Position numbers and translations under genes: made by a program. 34,165 nucleotides of DNA from contig CALDZL010000145.1 of NCBI GenBank assembly GCA_937944295.1, forward strand, positions 1 through 34,165, given 5' to 3'. Position 1 is the stretch's first letter. Every line of letters starts with the position of its first letter. This stretch comes from an uncultured Sphingorhabdus sp. (lineage in GTDB: Bacteria; Pseudomonadota; Alphaproteobacteria; Sphingomonadales; Sphingomonadaceae). Below the pieces are notes generated by a model, which was not told where the DNA came from, searched no databases, and saw only the letters and a list, made by a program, of their open reading frames with translations. Below are positions 7,469-17,357 of the stretch, in pieces.

Positions 7469-9286
7469 ATGATTGAGATAGAGTCTTTGATGATTAAAAT
7501 TACCCTTATCGGGTTATTGGGCGTTGGTGCGCAATGGATAGCTTGGCGTATCAACAAACCTGCTATAGCATTAATGTTATTTGCAGGGATTATCGCTGGC
7601 CCAATTTTAGGGATTCTCGATCCTGAACAAGATTTTGGGGAATTGCTCGAACCTATGGTAAAACTGGCGGTTGCTGTTATATTGTTTGAAGGCGGTCTCA
7701 GTTTAAATTTTAAGGATTTGCGCCATGCGGGAAGCGGCGTATTACGCCTAGTAATCATCGGTGTACCTGTTGGTTGGGCACTTGGTACGGCGGCGGTCTA
7801 TTATGGGGCAGGGCTTCCTTTATCAGTGTCCGCATTGTTTGGTGGAATTTTGGTGGTAACGGGTCCAACGGTTATAGGACCGATGCTGCGATCTTTACGC
7901 GTTGGAAAACGAGTGCGCGATATTTTAAAATGGGAGGGCATTGTTAACGATCCCATTGGTGCAATGCTGGCGGTGTCCATCTATGCCTATATCCATTATG
8001 CGCAAACGCATGGCCCGCAGGTCGATGTGGCCGAAGTTGGATTTAGTGTATTAGGCGCGAGTATGCTCGCCGCACTTATCGGTATAGCTCTGGGTCTTGC
8101 TCTTACCTGGTTGTTCCCACGCGGACTTGTACCAGAGTTTTTAAAAGCGCCAATTTTGTTGATTGCAGTAATATTTGGTTTTGTTGCTGCTGATTTGGTG
8201 ATGCATGAGACAGGCCTTATTACGGTTACTGTGATGGGAGTTGTGATGGCCAATCGCCCAACATATTCCAGCCGCGCCTTGCGAAGATTTAAGGAAGATT
8301 TATCGGTTTTACTGATCTCTGGTGTTTTCATATTATTATCAGCAACGCTTGATTGGGAAACTATTCAAAAGTTTCAATGGCGCTTTATAATATTCCTATT
8401 AATGCTGCTATTTTTGGTGCGTCCGCTCACCGTTATCATTAGCTTGATGTTTACAAAAGTCCCATGGAGTGAGAGATTATTTATTGGTTGGATAGCGCCA
8501 CGCGGTATCGTCGCCATAGCGGTAACATCTCTATTTGCGCTGCGACTGGTGGAACTCGGATATGAAGGCGCGGATGCGCTCGTGCCATTGGTATTTGGTG
8601 TAGTTATCGCAACCATCATAGCGCATGGTTTTTCAGCACCCTGGGTAGCAAAGCGTCTTGGGATCGATAAGGGTAAAGGCGAGGATATTATGCTGATAGG
8701 GGCGAATGATTGGAATATTGCTTTGGGCGAATTTTTAACCAAAATTGGATTGAGCGTTACAGTTAGCGATATGAGCAAATATGCGCTACGAGATGCGCGC
8801 AGAGCTAATTTAACCACCCAAGATGGCGATATTACTGAAACCGCGCATGGCCATGATGTTGATATTGGCCAGTTCCAACATTTGATCGTTTGTACAGAGA
8901 ATGAGAGCTATAATAAATTGGTTGCTAATGATTTGGGACCAGAGGTGGGGTATGAAAATATTACCATAGTATCCGATGGTGATGCCGGTAATGATTATAG
9001 CGGGCGCGCACGTATATTGTTTGAAAGCGGCGCTCCTTATGATGTCTTGCTCGAACGACACGCTCAAAATTGGTATTTTTCGGAAACGACCTTAACAGAG
9101 AAATTTCTTTGGGAAGATTATTGTAGCAATTTGAAACCTGGAGAAGAGCCACTGGCCGTTTTGAAGCCTGATAGACGTTTGTTATTATTCGCAACGGCAG
9201 AACGACCCACAATCGAAACGGGAGATAGAATCATTAGCTATATTCAAAAAGAAAGCCCTGAGGAATTATTGGCCCGCAAGAAATGA
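7469..9286 (+). CDS. CPA1-type cation:proton antiporter with C-terminal TrkA-N-like domain
   Basis: Inner-membrane sodium or potassium/proton antiporter. The first about 390 residues hold roughly a dozen hydrophobic segments with family motifs: LFAGIIAGPILGILDP, ILFEGGLSLNF, GGILVVTGPTVIGPMLRSLR, and WEGIVNDPIGAMLAV containing the Asn-Asp ion-binding pair near residue 159. WIAPRGIVAIAV lies near the end of the membrane part. After it comes a soluble Rossmann-like domain (GEDIMLIGANDWNIALGEFL) resembling TrkA-N/RCK nucleotide-binding regulators, then about 90 further residues. This suggests ligand gating. It is divergent from trhO, with a dyad element just before the start. The ion specificity cannot be told. 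Confidence 0.92.
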   Translation: MIEIESLMIKITLIGLLGVGAQWIAWRINKPAIALMLFAGIIAGPILGILDPEQDFGELLEPMVKLAVAVILFEGGLSLNFKDLRHAGSGVLRLVIIGVPVGWALGTAAVYYGAGLPLSVSALFGGILVVTGPTVIGPMLRSLRVGKRVRDILKWEGIVNDPIGAMLAVSIYAYIHYAQTHGPQVDVAEVGFSVLGASMLAALIGIALGLALTWLFPRGLVPEFLKAPILLIAVIFGFVAADLVMHETGLITVTVMGVVMANRPTYSSRALRRFKEDLSVLLISGVFILLSATLDWETIQKFQWRFIIFLLMLLFLVRPLTVIISLMFTKVPWSERLFIGWIAPRGIVAIAVTSLFALRLVELGYEGADALVPLVFGVVIATIIAHGFSAPWVAKRLGIDKGKGEDIMLIGANDWNIALGEFLTKIGLSVTVSDMSKYALRDARRANLTTQDGDITETAHGHDVDIGQFQHLIVCTENESYNKLVANDLGPEVGYENITIVSDGDAGNDYSGRARILFESGAPYDVLLERHAQNWYFSETTLTEKFLWEDYCSNLKPGEEPLAVLKPDRRLLLFATAERPTIETGDRIISYIQKESPEELLARKK

Positions 9287-9319
9287 TACCGATTCTGCGT
9301 TTTACGCTAAAATATTATC

Positions 9320-9985
9320 TCAGCTTCTTGGCCCGAATAACGCGGTGCCCACCCGCACATGTGTTGCACCAATAGTGATGGCGCTCTCATAGTCCGATGA
9401 CATACCCATGCTCAAACCTACTAGCTTATAATCGCGAGCAAGCTTAGCCAGCAGCGCAAAAAATGGTGCAGACTCTATGCCCGCTGGCGGTATGCACATC
9501 AGACCGATGACAGGAATATTGGCATTGGCCGCCGCTTCCAAGAGCGAGCCTATATCATCAATTGCACATCCACCTTTTTGCTCTTCATCACCAATATTAA
9601 CCTGCAAAAAGCATGGAATATATTTATCTGCTTTTTTCATTTCTTTGGCCAAAGCCTTAAGAAGTGACATGCGATCAAGCGAATGGATAACATCAAATAT
9701 TGCAATAGCTTCTGCTGCTTTATTAGATTGTAATTGACCAATACAATGGAGCTTAACATCTTGATATTGCGTTTTTAACGCTGGCCATTTTTCGATCGCT
9801 TCTTGTACACGGTTTTCTCCAAACTCCCTATGACCTTGTTCGAGCAGTGGGATGATTTCGTCGCTGCTGCGGGTTTTTGATACGGCTATGAGATTAATAT
9901 CATCTGTGTCGCGCTGCGCCCGTTTAGCTGCGGTAGTGATGTTATTTTGAACATTGATAAGCATTTTATTGGGTGATTCTGTCAT
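9320..9985 (-). CDS. YggS/PLPBP family pyridoxal 5'-phosphate homeostasis protein
   Basis: Cytoplasmic PLP-binding protein of the YggS/PROSC family, involved in vitamin B6 balance and without classical catalysis. NLIAVSKTRS contains the Schiff-base Lys37. The family signatures GENRVQE, HCIGQLQSNKA, HSLDR, LQVNIGDEEQKGG, GLMCIPP and GLSMGMSSDYESAI...THVRVGTALFG follow in the expected order. The 221-residue length is normal. The start lies only 22 bases from the preferred start of the divergent ThiE-like gene, so the two promoters must overlap the neighbouring 5' ends. Met8 (MLINVQNN) is an alternative start. Confidence 0.95.
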   Translation of the reverse strand: MTESPNKMLINVQNNITTAAKRAQRDTDDINLIAVSKTRSSDEIIPLLEQGHREFGENRVQEAIEKWPALKTQYQDVKLHCIGQLQSNKAAEAIAIFDVIHSLDRMSLLKALAKEMKKADKYIPCFLQVNIGDEEQKGGCAIDDIGSLLEAAANANIPVIGLMCIPPAGIESAPFFALLAKLARDYKLVGLSMGMSSDYESAITIGATHVRVGTALFGPRS

Positions 9986-10007
9986 AAAGATTGGCTATAA
10001 GCGCACA

Positions 10008-10544
10008 ATGCATAGCTGCCAATCCTCCAAATTACCCAGGCGATGGCTGATGACGGATCCGCGTTTTAGAGAGAGGCTACTGCCCTCTATTCAAAAACTA
10101 CCTATGGGTTCGGGCGTTATTTTTCGGCACTATGATGATCCCAATCGGTTTGTTATATTTCAAGAGATTGCCAAAATATGCCGCAGGCGCGGGCTGCGGC
10201 TGGTTTTAGCTGGTGATCAATGTTTGAAGAATGGTGTGGAGGACAATTATTTTGGATGTCCGCAAAAAACAAGAAAGCGGCGTAATGCTATCACATTGCT
10301 GGGTGCGCATGATGTGCATGAAATAAGAAGAGCGCGCATATTACAAGCGGATGCTTATATATTATCGCCAGTTTTTTCTACTAATAGCCACAAAGGACAA
10401 AGGCCGCTCGGCCTATTGCGCTTCAGACAATTAATTCGGTTATGTGATAAGCCTGTCATTGCCTTGGGGGGGATGAATCAAACGCGCTTTAAATCCATAC
10501 AGCATGTGCATGGCTATGCTGCTATAGATGGCTTGATTGCGTGA
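10008..10544 (+). CDS. Thiamine phosphate synthase-like (ThiE/TenI superfamily) protein
   Basis: A TIM-barrel protein related to thiamine phosphate synthase. LPRRWLMTDPRF at the N-terminus, LVLAGD in the middle, and ADAYILSPVFSTNSHKGQRPLG with KPVIALGGMN near the end match the ThiE fold. Some active-site motifs differ: the usual GPVFPT reads SPVFST, and the D-G-V-H-L-G segment appears as DNYFGCP. The protein may therefore be a ThiE paralogue of changed function. I prefer the ATG at 10008 to the one at 9954 because the latter would overlap the divergent yggS start. The gene converges on the next gene with a 5-base gap. Confidence 0.7.
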   Translation: MHSCQSSKLPRRWLMTDPRFRERLLPSIQKLPMGSGVIFRHYDDPNRFVIFQEIAKICRRRGLRLVLAGDQCLKNGVEDNYFGCPQKTRKRRNAITLLGAHDVHEIRRARILQADAYILSPVFSTNSHKGQRPLGLLRFRQLIRLCDKPVIALGGMNQTRFKSIQHVHGYAAIDGLIA

Positions 10545-10549
10545 TTGAC

Positions 10550-11368
10550 TTAAAAGCGAATTTTCGTTCCCACATAAACGGCTTCGCTGTCTTCGCGGCT
10601 ATCGATAGAAGATAATGGGATATCATTTTGACGATCGTAACGAACACCAGCCGTTAAATCGATACGTTTTGAAATAGAGAAGCTTCCGCCCAAATTCAAT
10701 GTATAATCTTCGCCAGCAGCATTACCAAGCGGACTTGGTGTCGCATCGGTGGGTTTCGCAATTTTCATAGAAGTACTAAATCTACTCGGCTTATCATCTT
10801 TGTCGTTTTTCAATTTGTAATTGATTGAGGGCGTTGAAATTCGGTTCAGACGGCCAGCATTATCGGCGACAGGTAATTTGGGCAGAGCGGTTAATTCAAA
10901 ACCCTTCCAACCTTTATCTTGTTTCAGACTATATTTTGTGGTTTGCAATGCAGCCAGTGTTCCGCTGGCTGGTACATCCTTTGTCAGGACATTACGAATA
11001 TTTACGGCTTTGGGTGTTTCATTGGTACGCGCTGCAACCGTTAGGGTGCGATTGGATATTTTATCCAGTCCAGCAGGCGTGAAGCGGAACAATGTGTTGG
11101 TCTTAATTGCATTTTTATTGCCGAAACGTTCTTGATGTAATTTTGCTATTTGGCTATCCACACCAGAAGGCGTAAATTGTAGGTTCAAGTTAGAATTTGT
11201 TTGGCCATTGACGGATGATTTTGCTGCGAAAGCAGGCATAATAATCGGTGAAAATGCCATTGATATGGCTGTTAAACCAATGATGGTTGGTCCCATAAGC
11301 CCATTGTGCATGGTTCTATGCTCTATATCGGCATTATTGCAATTAGGATTTGATGGTATTTGTTCCAT
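10550..11368 (-). CDS. Exported protein with FTP-box repeats and barrel-like C-terminus
   Basis: Not a characterised family to me. A hydrophobic export segment (GPTIIGLTAISMAFSPIIMP, then AFA) precedes a mature region with two similar boxes, LQFTPSGVDSQIAKL and FRFTPAGLDKISNRT, about 28 residues apart. Similar boxes occur in sphingomonad exported proteins. The C-terminal 60 residues alternate polar and hydrophobic residues (YTLNLGGSFSISKRIDLTAG, VYVGTKIRF) and end in Phe, as do many outer-membrane barrel strands. It may be an outer-membrane-associated protein. The start is uncertain: Met20 (MHNGL) also precedes the signal segment. Neither start has a strong ribosome site. Confidence 0.7.
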   Translation of the reverse strand: MEQIPSNPNCNNADIEHRTMHNGLMGPTIIGLTAISMAFSPIIMPAFAAKSSVNGQTNSNLNLQFTPSGVDSQIAKLHQERFGNKNAIKTNTLFRFTPAGLDKISNRTLTVAARTNETPKAVNIRNVLTKDVPASGTLAALQTTKYSLKQDKGWKGFELTALPKLPVADNAGRLNRISTPSINYKLKNDKDDKPSRFSTSMKIAKPTDATPSPLGNAAGEDYTLNLGGSFSISKRIDLTAGVRYDRQNDIPLSSIDSREDSEAVYVGTKIRF

Positions 11369-11659
11369 TATTTCAATCTACATACTTAAAAATTATATAA
11401 AAGCAAATAATCATATTTTCGCCATATTCTATACATGATTTTTCAAATTAGCTTTAATCTGTTGTAAAAGAACATCATAATTAGCATGAATATAATGTTA
11501 ATATTATATTTTTCAGGATAAATTCGTTAATAAAAGCTCCAAAAATGAAAAAGCTATGCTGTTCAGGCCGTTGAAAGCTTGATACCTGCATCAAAGGCGA
11601 TATAGAGAAGATATATTAAACTAAATAATCATATTTCATATTGAAATTAAGGACAAGCC
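11369..11659. other. Divergent intergenic promoter region, otherwise empty
   Basis: About 290 AT-rich bases separate two divergent genes. A good ribosome site (AAGGA) precedes the DUF3576 ATG. I see no tRNA, no credible small ORF and no clear operator; promoters for both genes must lie here. Confidence 0.5.
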
Positions 11660-12106
11660 ATGCGCAAAGATAAAATTGCATCCAATATAATTATTGCAGC
11701 AGCACTAAGCACATTTATCATGCTAGGTGGCTGCGGAGGTAGCAACCGCCCAAGAGCAGATATAGCGGCGAGCAAAATCACGACAATTGGCGTCAATAGT
11801 TATATGTGGCAAGCATCACTAGAGGCTCTATCTTTTATGCCTTTGCTACAGGCCGATTCTAATGGGGGTGTTATCATCACCGACTGGTATGTTAATCCGC
11901 AAACACCAACGGACCGCGTTAAATTAACGGTGACGATATTGGACCAAGATTTGCGTGCCGATGGATTGCGTGTTGCGGCATCGCGCCAAGTTGCGAAAGA
12001 GGGCCAGTGGATAGATGCTCCTGTTAAAGCAGCAACGGTACAAAAATTAGAATCCATCATTTTGACTAAGGCACGCGATTTGCGTCGCAGCGCTATCGAC
12101 GGGTAA
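11660..12106 (+). CDS. DUF3576 domain-containing lipoprotein
   Basis: The signal sequence ends in a lipobox MLGGC with the lipidated Cys25, so the protein is probably anchored in the envelope. The mature part matches DUF3576: [20 protein letters not shown], then [15 protein letters not shown], then a run of beta strands ([20 protein letters not shown]) and a closing helix of about 15 residues. The gene is directly followed by leuS after 4 bases and starts the leuS-lptE-holA operon, an arrangement frequent in alphaproteobacteria. The molecular role is unknown. Proximity to lptE suggests outer-membrane assembly, which is inference only. Confidence 0.9.
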   Translation: MRKDKIASNIIIAAALSTFIMLGGCGGSNRPRADIAASKITTIGVNSYMWQASLEALSFMPLLQADSNGGVIITDWYVNPQTPTDRVKLTVTILDQDLRADGLRVAASRQVAKEGQWIDAPVKAATVQKLESIILTKARDLRRSAIDG

Positions 12107-12110
12107 TTTT

Positions 12111-14660
12111 ATGAGCGAACCAACACGTTTTAATCCGCACATTGCTGATGCGCGGTGGCAAAAGCATTGGGAAAAAGAAGGCACATTTATCGCCGATGAT
12201 GAAAGCGATAAGCCCAAATCATATATATTAGAAATGTTCCCTTATCCATCGGGTCGCATTCATATTGGCCATGTTCGTAATTATACAATGGGTGATGTTC
12301 TGGCGCGCTACAAACGTATGGCGGGCCACGAAGTGCTGCATCCTATGGGGTGGGACGCATTTGGTATGCCCGCTGAAAACGCCGCGATGGAGAAAAAAAC
12401 GCACCCAGGAAGCTGGACGCGCGAAAATATTACCAATATGCGCGCGCAGCTCAAGAAATTGGGTTTTGCCTTGGATTGGAGCCGTGAGATCGCAACTTGC
12501 GAGCCTGAATATTATGGCCAAGAGCAGGCGCTATTTTTAGCTCTATATAAAGCAGGGTTGGTATATCGCAAAGAAAGCAGCGTAAATTGGGACCCTGTCG
12601 ATATGACCGTGCTTGCCAATGAGCAAGTCATTGATGGCTGTGGTTGGCGCAGTGGTGCCCCCGTTGAAAAACGCCAATTAAGCCAATGGTTTTTGAAAAT
12701 CACCGAATTTTCTGATGATCTGCTCGATGGATTAGGCGATTTGAAAAACTGGCCTGATAAAGTGCGCTTGATGCAGGAAAATTGGATTGGTAAATCAAGC
12801 GGCTTGCAATTTCATTTCGATCTTGAACATAGTGTGGCGGGCGATGATGGTACAATCGACAAAGTCGAGGTTTTTTCAACGCGCCCTGATACTATTTTTG
12901 GCGCGAGTTTCGTCGCTATTGCTGCCGATCATCCATTGGCGCAAAGCTTATCCCAAGATAATCAACAGCTCAGCGATTTTTGTGACGATTGCCGCAAAAT
13001 GGGTACGACAGCGGCTGAGCTTGAAACGATGGAGAAAAAGGGCTTTGATACGGGTCTATCTGTCTTGCATCCGCTTGACCCCACATGGAAGCTGCCTGTT
13101 TTTGTCGCTAATTTTGTGCTGATGGATTATGGCACAGGCGCGGTTTTTGGCGTGCCAGCGCACGATCAGCGCGATTTGGATTTTGCTCGTAAATATATGC
13201 TGCCCGTCACGCGCGTTGTTGCCAAAGATGGTCAAGATGCGCCGATTGAAAATGAAGCCTTCACGGGCGAAGGGGCAATTATCAATTCGCGCTTTTTGGA
13301 TGGTATGGATATTGAAACCGCCAAAAAGAGCGTGATTGACCGTGCAGAAAGTGAAAATTGGGGTAAGACTCAAGTCACTTGGCGATTGCGCGATTGGGGG
13401 GTTTCGCGTCAACGCTATTGGGGTACGCCGATACCTATCATTCATTGTGAAGACTGTGGCCCTGTGGCTGTTCCAAGCGACAAATTGCCCGTTATCTTAC
13501 CCGAAGATGTAAGCTTTGACGTGCCAGGTAATCCGCTAGAGAGGCACCCGACATGGAGCAAAGCCAATTGCCCAAACTGCGGTAAAGCTGCGCGGCGCGA
13601 GACGGACACGCTAGATACATTCGCAGATAGTAGCTGGTATTTTCTGCGCTTTGCGAGTCAGCCAGCGGATAAACCCTTTGATCGCGACGTGGCCGAGAAA
13701 TGGATGCCTGTTGATCAATATATTGGCGGTATTGAACATGCGATTTTGCATCTATTATATGCGCGTTTTTGGACGCGGGCATTGGCGCATATTGATATGC
13801 TCAATGTCAAAGAACCATTTGAGAGTTTGTTTACGCAAGGTATGGTCACGCATGAAACCTATTCGCGACAAGCCGATGGGGATGCTAAACCGACCTATTA
13901 TAGTCCCGATGAAATTACCCGCAAATCAGACGGCGCAACTCTGCTATCCGATGGTAGCAAGGTCGATATTGGCCGAGTCATCAAAATGTCCAAGTCTAAG
14001 AAAAATGTTATCGATCCCGATGAAATTATCGATCAATATGGGGCCGATGCTGTGCGCTGGTTCATGCTATCGGATAGCCCGCCCGAACGTGACTTACCAT
14101 GGTCAGAGGCGGGTATCGAGGGGTGTTGGCGTTTTGTACAAAGGCTGTGGCGGCTTAAATCGTTGATAAATAATGAAACTGGAGCGCCTGATAAAGACTT
14201 AATGCGCAAAATGCATCAAAGCATCGCAGGCGTGGGTGAAGATATTGAAGCTTTGGCCTTTAATAAAGCAGTCGCAAAGATATATGGTCTGGTTAACGCC
14301 ATAGAAAAAGCAAAACCCTCTGCCAACCGCAATGAAGCAATAAAGACTGTGTTTTTGCTAAGCGCTCCTATGGTACCGCATATCGCCGAACAAGCATGGA
14401 GCGAGATGGGTGAGGCTGGCCTTATTTCCAATGCGCTTTGGCCCGATTATGATGAAAGCATGCTGACCGAAGACGAAATCACGGTGGTGATACAGATAAA
14501 GGGTAAGGTGAGAGATAAAGTTCAAATTACCCCAGGAATGGCAAATGAAGCATTAGAAGCCCTTGCGCTTGGACGCGATAAGGTGCAGCATATCATTGAT
14601 GGTGCGCCGATACGTAAAGTGATTGTTGTGCCTGATCGTCTGGTCAATATTGTGATATAA
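12111..14660 (+). CDS. leuS: Leucyl-tRNA synthetase
   Basis: Class Ia aminoacyl-tRNA synthetase charging tRNA-Leu. HIGH is at residues 51-54 ([19 protein letters not shown]) and KMSKS at 625-629. The CP1 editing domain is present with [12 protein letters not shown] and the [16 protein letters not shown] segment. Two Cys pairs (HCEDCG and CPNCG) probably bind zinc. [20 protein letters not shown] and the C-terminal domain (IKGKVRDKV) complete it. The 849-residue length is typical for bacterial LeuRS. It is the second gene of a tight operon and is followed by lptE after 8 bases. Confidence 0.99.
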   Translation: MSEPTRFNPHIADARWQKHWEKEGTFIADDESDKPKSYILEMFPYPSGRIHIGHVRNYTMGDVLARYKRMAGHEVLHPMGWDAFGMPAENAAMEKKTHPGSWTRENITNMRAQLKKLGFALDWSREIATCEPEYYGQEQALFLALYKAGLVYRKESSVNWDPVDMTVLANEQVIDGCGWRSGAPVEKRQLSQWFLKITEFSDDLLDGLGDLKNWPDKVRLMQENWIGKSSGLQFHFDLEHSVAGDDGTIDKVEVFSTRPDTIFGASFVAIAADHPLAQSLSQDNQQLSDFCDDCRKMGTTAAELETMEKKGFDTGLSVLHPLDPTWKLPVFVANFVLMDYGTGAVFGVPAHDQRDLDFARKYMLPVTRVVAKDGQDAPIENEAFTGEGAIINSRFLDGMDIETAKKSVIDRAESENWGKTQVTWRLRDWGVSRQRYWGTPIPIIHCEDCGPVAVPSDKLPVILPEDVSFDVPGNPLERHPTWSKANCPNCGKAARRETDTLDTFADSSWYFLRFASQPADKPFDRDVAEKWMPVDQYIGGIEHAILHLLYARFWTRALAHIDMLNVKEPFESLFTQGMVTHETYSRQADGDAKPTYYSPDEITRKSDGATLLSDGSKVDIGRVIKMSKSKKNVIDPDEIIDQYGADAVRWFMLSDSPPERDLPWSEAGIEGCWRFVQRLWRLKSLINNETGAPDKDLMRKMHQSIAGVGEDIEALAFNKAVAKIYGLVNAIEKAKPSANRNEAIKTVFLLSAPMVPHIAEQAWSEMGEAGLISNALWPDYDESMLTEDEITVVIQIKGKVRDKVQITPGMANEALEALALGRDKVQHIIDGAPIRKVIVVPDRLVNIVI

Positions 14661-14668
14661 GGATTATC

Positions 14669-15166
14669 ATGCGCACATTATATGCATCATTTTTGATACT
14701 TTTACTATTTTCACTCTCTGCTTGTGGTTTGAAACCGCTTTATGGCGATGGGCGGAATGGTGCTGTTTCCTCTGTGTTAGGGCAAGTCACAGTTGACCCT
14801 ATAGAGGGTAAAAATGGCTGGCTAATGACCAATGCTCTTAATGATCGCCTTGATGCATCAAAAAGTGGCGATGCCGTTTATAAATTGGTGGTTGTATTGG
14901 ACGATCAAATAGAAGGTTTCGGCGTGCGCGCCGATGATACCGTCACGCGTGAGCGGCGCACATTGCGCGCGCGTTATCAATTGGTGGAATTGGCCAGCGG
15001 CAATATATTGCTCGATGCAACAGCAGGCAGCGATGCGGGTATTGATGTGGTGAGCAGCGAGTTTGCGACAATTGCCGCCGAAGATACGGCGCTTGAAAAT
15101 CTCTCGCAAAATGTAGCTGATAAAATTATATCGCGATTGTCCCTATTTGCTCTTGATCAGAAATAA
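14669..15166 (+). CDS. lptE: LPS-assembly lipoprotein LptE
   Basis: Outer-membrane lipoprotein that plugs LptD and helps insert lipopolysaccharide at the cell surface. The signal peptide ends in LSAC with lipidated Cys19, followed by GLKPLYG, the hallmark start of mature alphaproteobacterial LptE. The body of about 145 residues has the alternating strands and helices of this family, including RRTLRARYQLV. Its place between leuS and holA is the standard location of lptE in proteobacteria. A good ribosome site (AAGGA) precedes the ATG. Confidence 0.93.
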   Translation: MRTLYASFLILLLFSLSACGLKPLYGDGRNGAVSSVLGQVTVDPIEGKNGWLMTNALNDRLDASKSGDAVYKLVVVLDDQIEGFGVRADDTVTRERRTLRARYQLVELASGNILLDATAGSDAGIDVVSSEFATIAAEDTALENLSQNVADKIISRLSLFALDQK

Positions 15167-15168
15167 AA

Positions 15169-16221
15169 ATGGCCGCTGTTAAACCGTTAACAGAGGCACA
15201 AATTATAGGGGCTATTGGTAACCCCGCTGGATATCGTATGTTTTTGATATGCGGTCCCGAAGAAACGGCTGCCCATACTATTGCCAGCAATTTATGCAAA
15301 AAAATGGGGGATATGGAACGTATTGATATTGACAGCGATATGCTGAAATCAGAGCCAGCTCTGCTTGCTGATGAGGCTTGTTCGCAATCCTTATTTGGTG
15401 ATAAACGCTATATTCGCTTATCTCTAAAACGTGATGAAGCACTGGGTGCAATCGAAAATTTACTAGAGTGCGATAATGCTGAAAATATTGTTATCGCAAC
15501 AGCTGGTAATTTAACCAAAGCAAGTAAACTGCGTAAATTGGCCGAAAAATCGGCACAAATAGCATTTCATATTTGTTATGCTCCTGATGCAAAAGATTTG
15601 GTTCCAATATTAATAGATAATGCCCGTTCAAAAGGGTTACAATTAGACCGAGCATTATCCGCGCTAATTGCTCAAAATTGTAATTATAATAGAAGCTTAG
15701 CATTTTCTGAAATTGAGAAACTAGCGCTTTATTATGATGCGGACTCTGAACGTCCTGTGGAAGCCAAAATAGAGGACTTCGTCAAGCTTTCTGCCGACGC
15801 TGCAGCCGATAATCAAGGAGCATTAATCAATGCCCTATTGTGCGGTAATATTAAACAATCGGGTGAGCAACTATCAGAAGCGCGTGAGATGGGATTAAAT
15901 GCTATCTCCGTTGTGCGTGCTATGCAACGTAGAATAACAATGTTGGCAGCCATGCGTCCTCAGGTGGATGGTGGGCGCAGTGCGGCAGAGGTTGTGAAAA
16001 GAAATCCTGCAATATTTTGGAAAGAAGAGAGCTTAGTCGCGATACAATTAACCATATGGACATCGCAAAGATTGGCGGCGCTGATAACGCATTTGCTCAA
16101 TATGGAAGGTGAGATTATGGCTGTTAAGGTTGAATTTTCAACGATTTTTCTGGAACAAGAATTAATGCGTATCGCTAGGGCTGCGGCAAGCGTGAGACGC
16201 AAACATAACATTTATTCGTAA
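15169..16221 (+). CDS. holA: DNA polymerase III delta subunit
   Basis: Clamp-loader subunit that opens the beta sliding clamp. The 350-residue protein has the family layout: an N-terminal AAA-like domain (YRMFLICGPEETAA, with a degenerate P-loop as usual for delta), ACSQSLFGDKRYIRLS, a middle domain (IENLLECDNAENIVIATAGN, LIAQNCNYNRSLAFSEIEKL), and the C-terminal collar domain (AISVVRAMQRRITML). It follows lptE after 2 bases. Its last 10 bases overlap the 3' end of the convergent DUF4402-like gene. Confidence 0.93.
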   Translation: MAAVKPLTEAQIIGAIGNPAGYRMFLICGPEETAAHTIASNLCKKMGDMERIDIDSDMLKSEPALLADEACSQSLFGDKRYIRLSLKRDEALGAIENLLECDNAENIVIATAGNLTKASKLRKLAEKSAQIAFHICYAPDAKDLVPILIDNARSKGLQLDRALSALIAQNCNYNRSLAFSEIEKLALYYDADSERPVEAKIEDFVKLSADAAADNQGALINALLCGNIKQSGEQLSEAREMGLNAISVVRAMQRRITMLAAMRPQVDGGRSAAEVVKRNPAIFWKEESLVAIQLTIWTSQRLAALITHLLNMEGEIMAVKVEFSTIFLEQELMRIARAAASVRRKHNIYS

Positions 16222-16739
16222 TTTACAGTGATCGGAATACGGCCGCGAAACCGTCCAGATACATCGCCATTAATCACCAAATCACCGCCAAAGGAAAACC
16301 GCAATTCACCCGAAAAATCAAGACGTGGAAGTGGTGGTAGATCGGTACGAATGGATTGAATGTCAACCTGTCCACCTTTATTAGAACGCATAGTGATTGT
16401 GCTGGGCATTTCTATATAGACAGTGCGTCCTGGTTCACCCGTAATACGTACAGAGCCAGCAACAGCATATCCCCCTAAATCAACCAATTGGCCAACAACT
16501 TGCTTTTGGCCATTGCGCTCATTGACGGCAATACGGCCTTGCCCCCTTCCAGAGAGGGCAGCACGGCTAAAGTTAAGATTGGTGGTAATCTCAATCTTAA
16601 TAGGGGCGATCGTTTCTTGCTTTTCTCTTGTTTGTGGCTTGTCACATAGACGACAGCCATGTGCATTGACGCTATTAGAGAGCGAAATTAGCATGAAAAT
16701 GCTGGCTGTAACGCAAACAGTTAGTTTAATTTGCACCAT
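16212..16739 (-). CDS. DUF4402-like secreted protein
   Basis: A small exported protein resembling DUF4402 proteins: after the signal peptide a Cys pair (HGCRLCDKP) is followed by a beta-rich body ending in VNYE. LNFSRAALSGRGQGRIAV and LRFSFGGDLVINGDVSGRF match the family pattern, and the mature region is about 145 residues. I take the start at Met20 of the listed ORF (MVQIKLTVCVTASIFMLISL) because it gives a normal signal peptide; the longer start at 16796 adds a less typical leader. No strong ribosome site precedes either. DUF4402 proteins are thought to be fimbria-like or surface structural, but their role is not established. It overlaps the end of holA by 10 bases. Confidence 0.75.
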   Translation of the reverse strand: MVQIKLTVCVTASIFMLISLSNSVNAHGCRLCDKPQTREKQETIAPIKIEITTNLNFSRAALSGRGQGRIAVNERNGQKQVVGQLVDLGGYAVAGSVRITGEPGRTVYIEMPSTITMRSNKGGQVDIQSIRTDLPPLPRLDFSGELRFSFGGDLVINGDVSGRFRGRIPITVNYE

Positions 16740-16848
16740 GTTTAATGTATCGACAAACATAGTAAATATTTGGTTAAGATAAATTTGGATTGGCAATAAT
16801 ATATAAGGTGTGTCTTGATTAATTTAAATAATAGCATATCTATAGAGT

Positions 16849-17241
16849 ATGAATGATAAAGATATAACTGATAAGCAATGGCGTGAAAGATTAACACCGC
16901 AGCAATATGCTGTTTTGCGTCAAGGTGGGACCGATAGAGCTTTTACAGGTCTTTTACTGAATGAAAAAAGAAAAGGTGAATATCTGTGTGCAGGTTGTGG
17001 CACGGCCCTATTTCACTCAGAAACCAAATATGACAGTGGTAGTGGATGGCCCAGTTTTACGGATGTTATGAATGAAGAGGAAGTCACCCTAGTCACCGAT
17101 CATAGCCATGGGATGGTGCGCACAGAAGTTAAATGCGGTAATTGTGATGGCCATTTGGGGCATGTATTTCCTGATGGACCAGCGGAAAACGGCCTTAGAT
17201 ATTGTATCAATAGCAGTGCATTGTCATTTGATGATGATTAA
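16849..17241 (+). CDS. msrB: Peptide-methionine (R)-S-oxide reductase
   Basis: Repairs oxidised methionine (R-sulfoxide form) in proteins, using thioredoxin. Zinc-binding Cys pairs are CAGC (47 and 50) and CGNC (96 and 99). The catalytic Cys119 lies in LRYCINSSALSF. YDSGSGWPSF and GHLGHVFPDGP are the family signatures. The length of 130 residues is normal and no signal peptide is present, so it is cytoplasmic. It stands alone between a convergent-side neighbour and the penicillin-binding protein gene. Confidence 0.97.
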   Translation: MNDKDITDKQWRERLTPQQYAVLRQGGTDRAFTGLLLNEKRKGEYLCAGCGTALFHSETKYDSGSGWPSFTDVMNEEEVTLVTDHSHGMVRTEVKCGNCDGHLGHVFPDGPAENGLRYCINSSALSFDDD

Positions 17242-17357
17242 AGGGTTCATAATAGAGCAATATAACAGATATTAATCTTTTAATGGTTACATTTTCTTTC
17301 CAACATATAGGATGAAATTAGCTTGTTATGTGTGTTTTATTATTTAATGGTATTTGA

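Noticed and set aside
8374-8817. 147-aa minus-strand ORF opposite the antiporter gene
   Set aside because: It lies fully inside a well-supported membrane-protein gene and has no family features.
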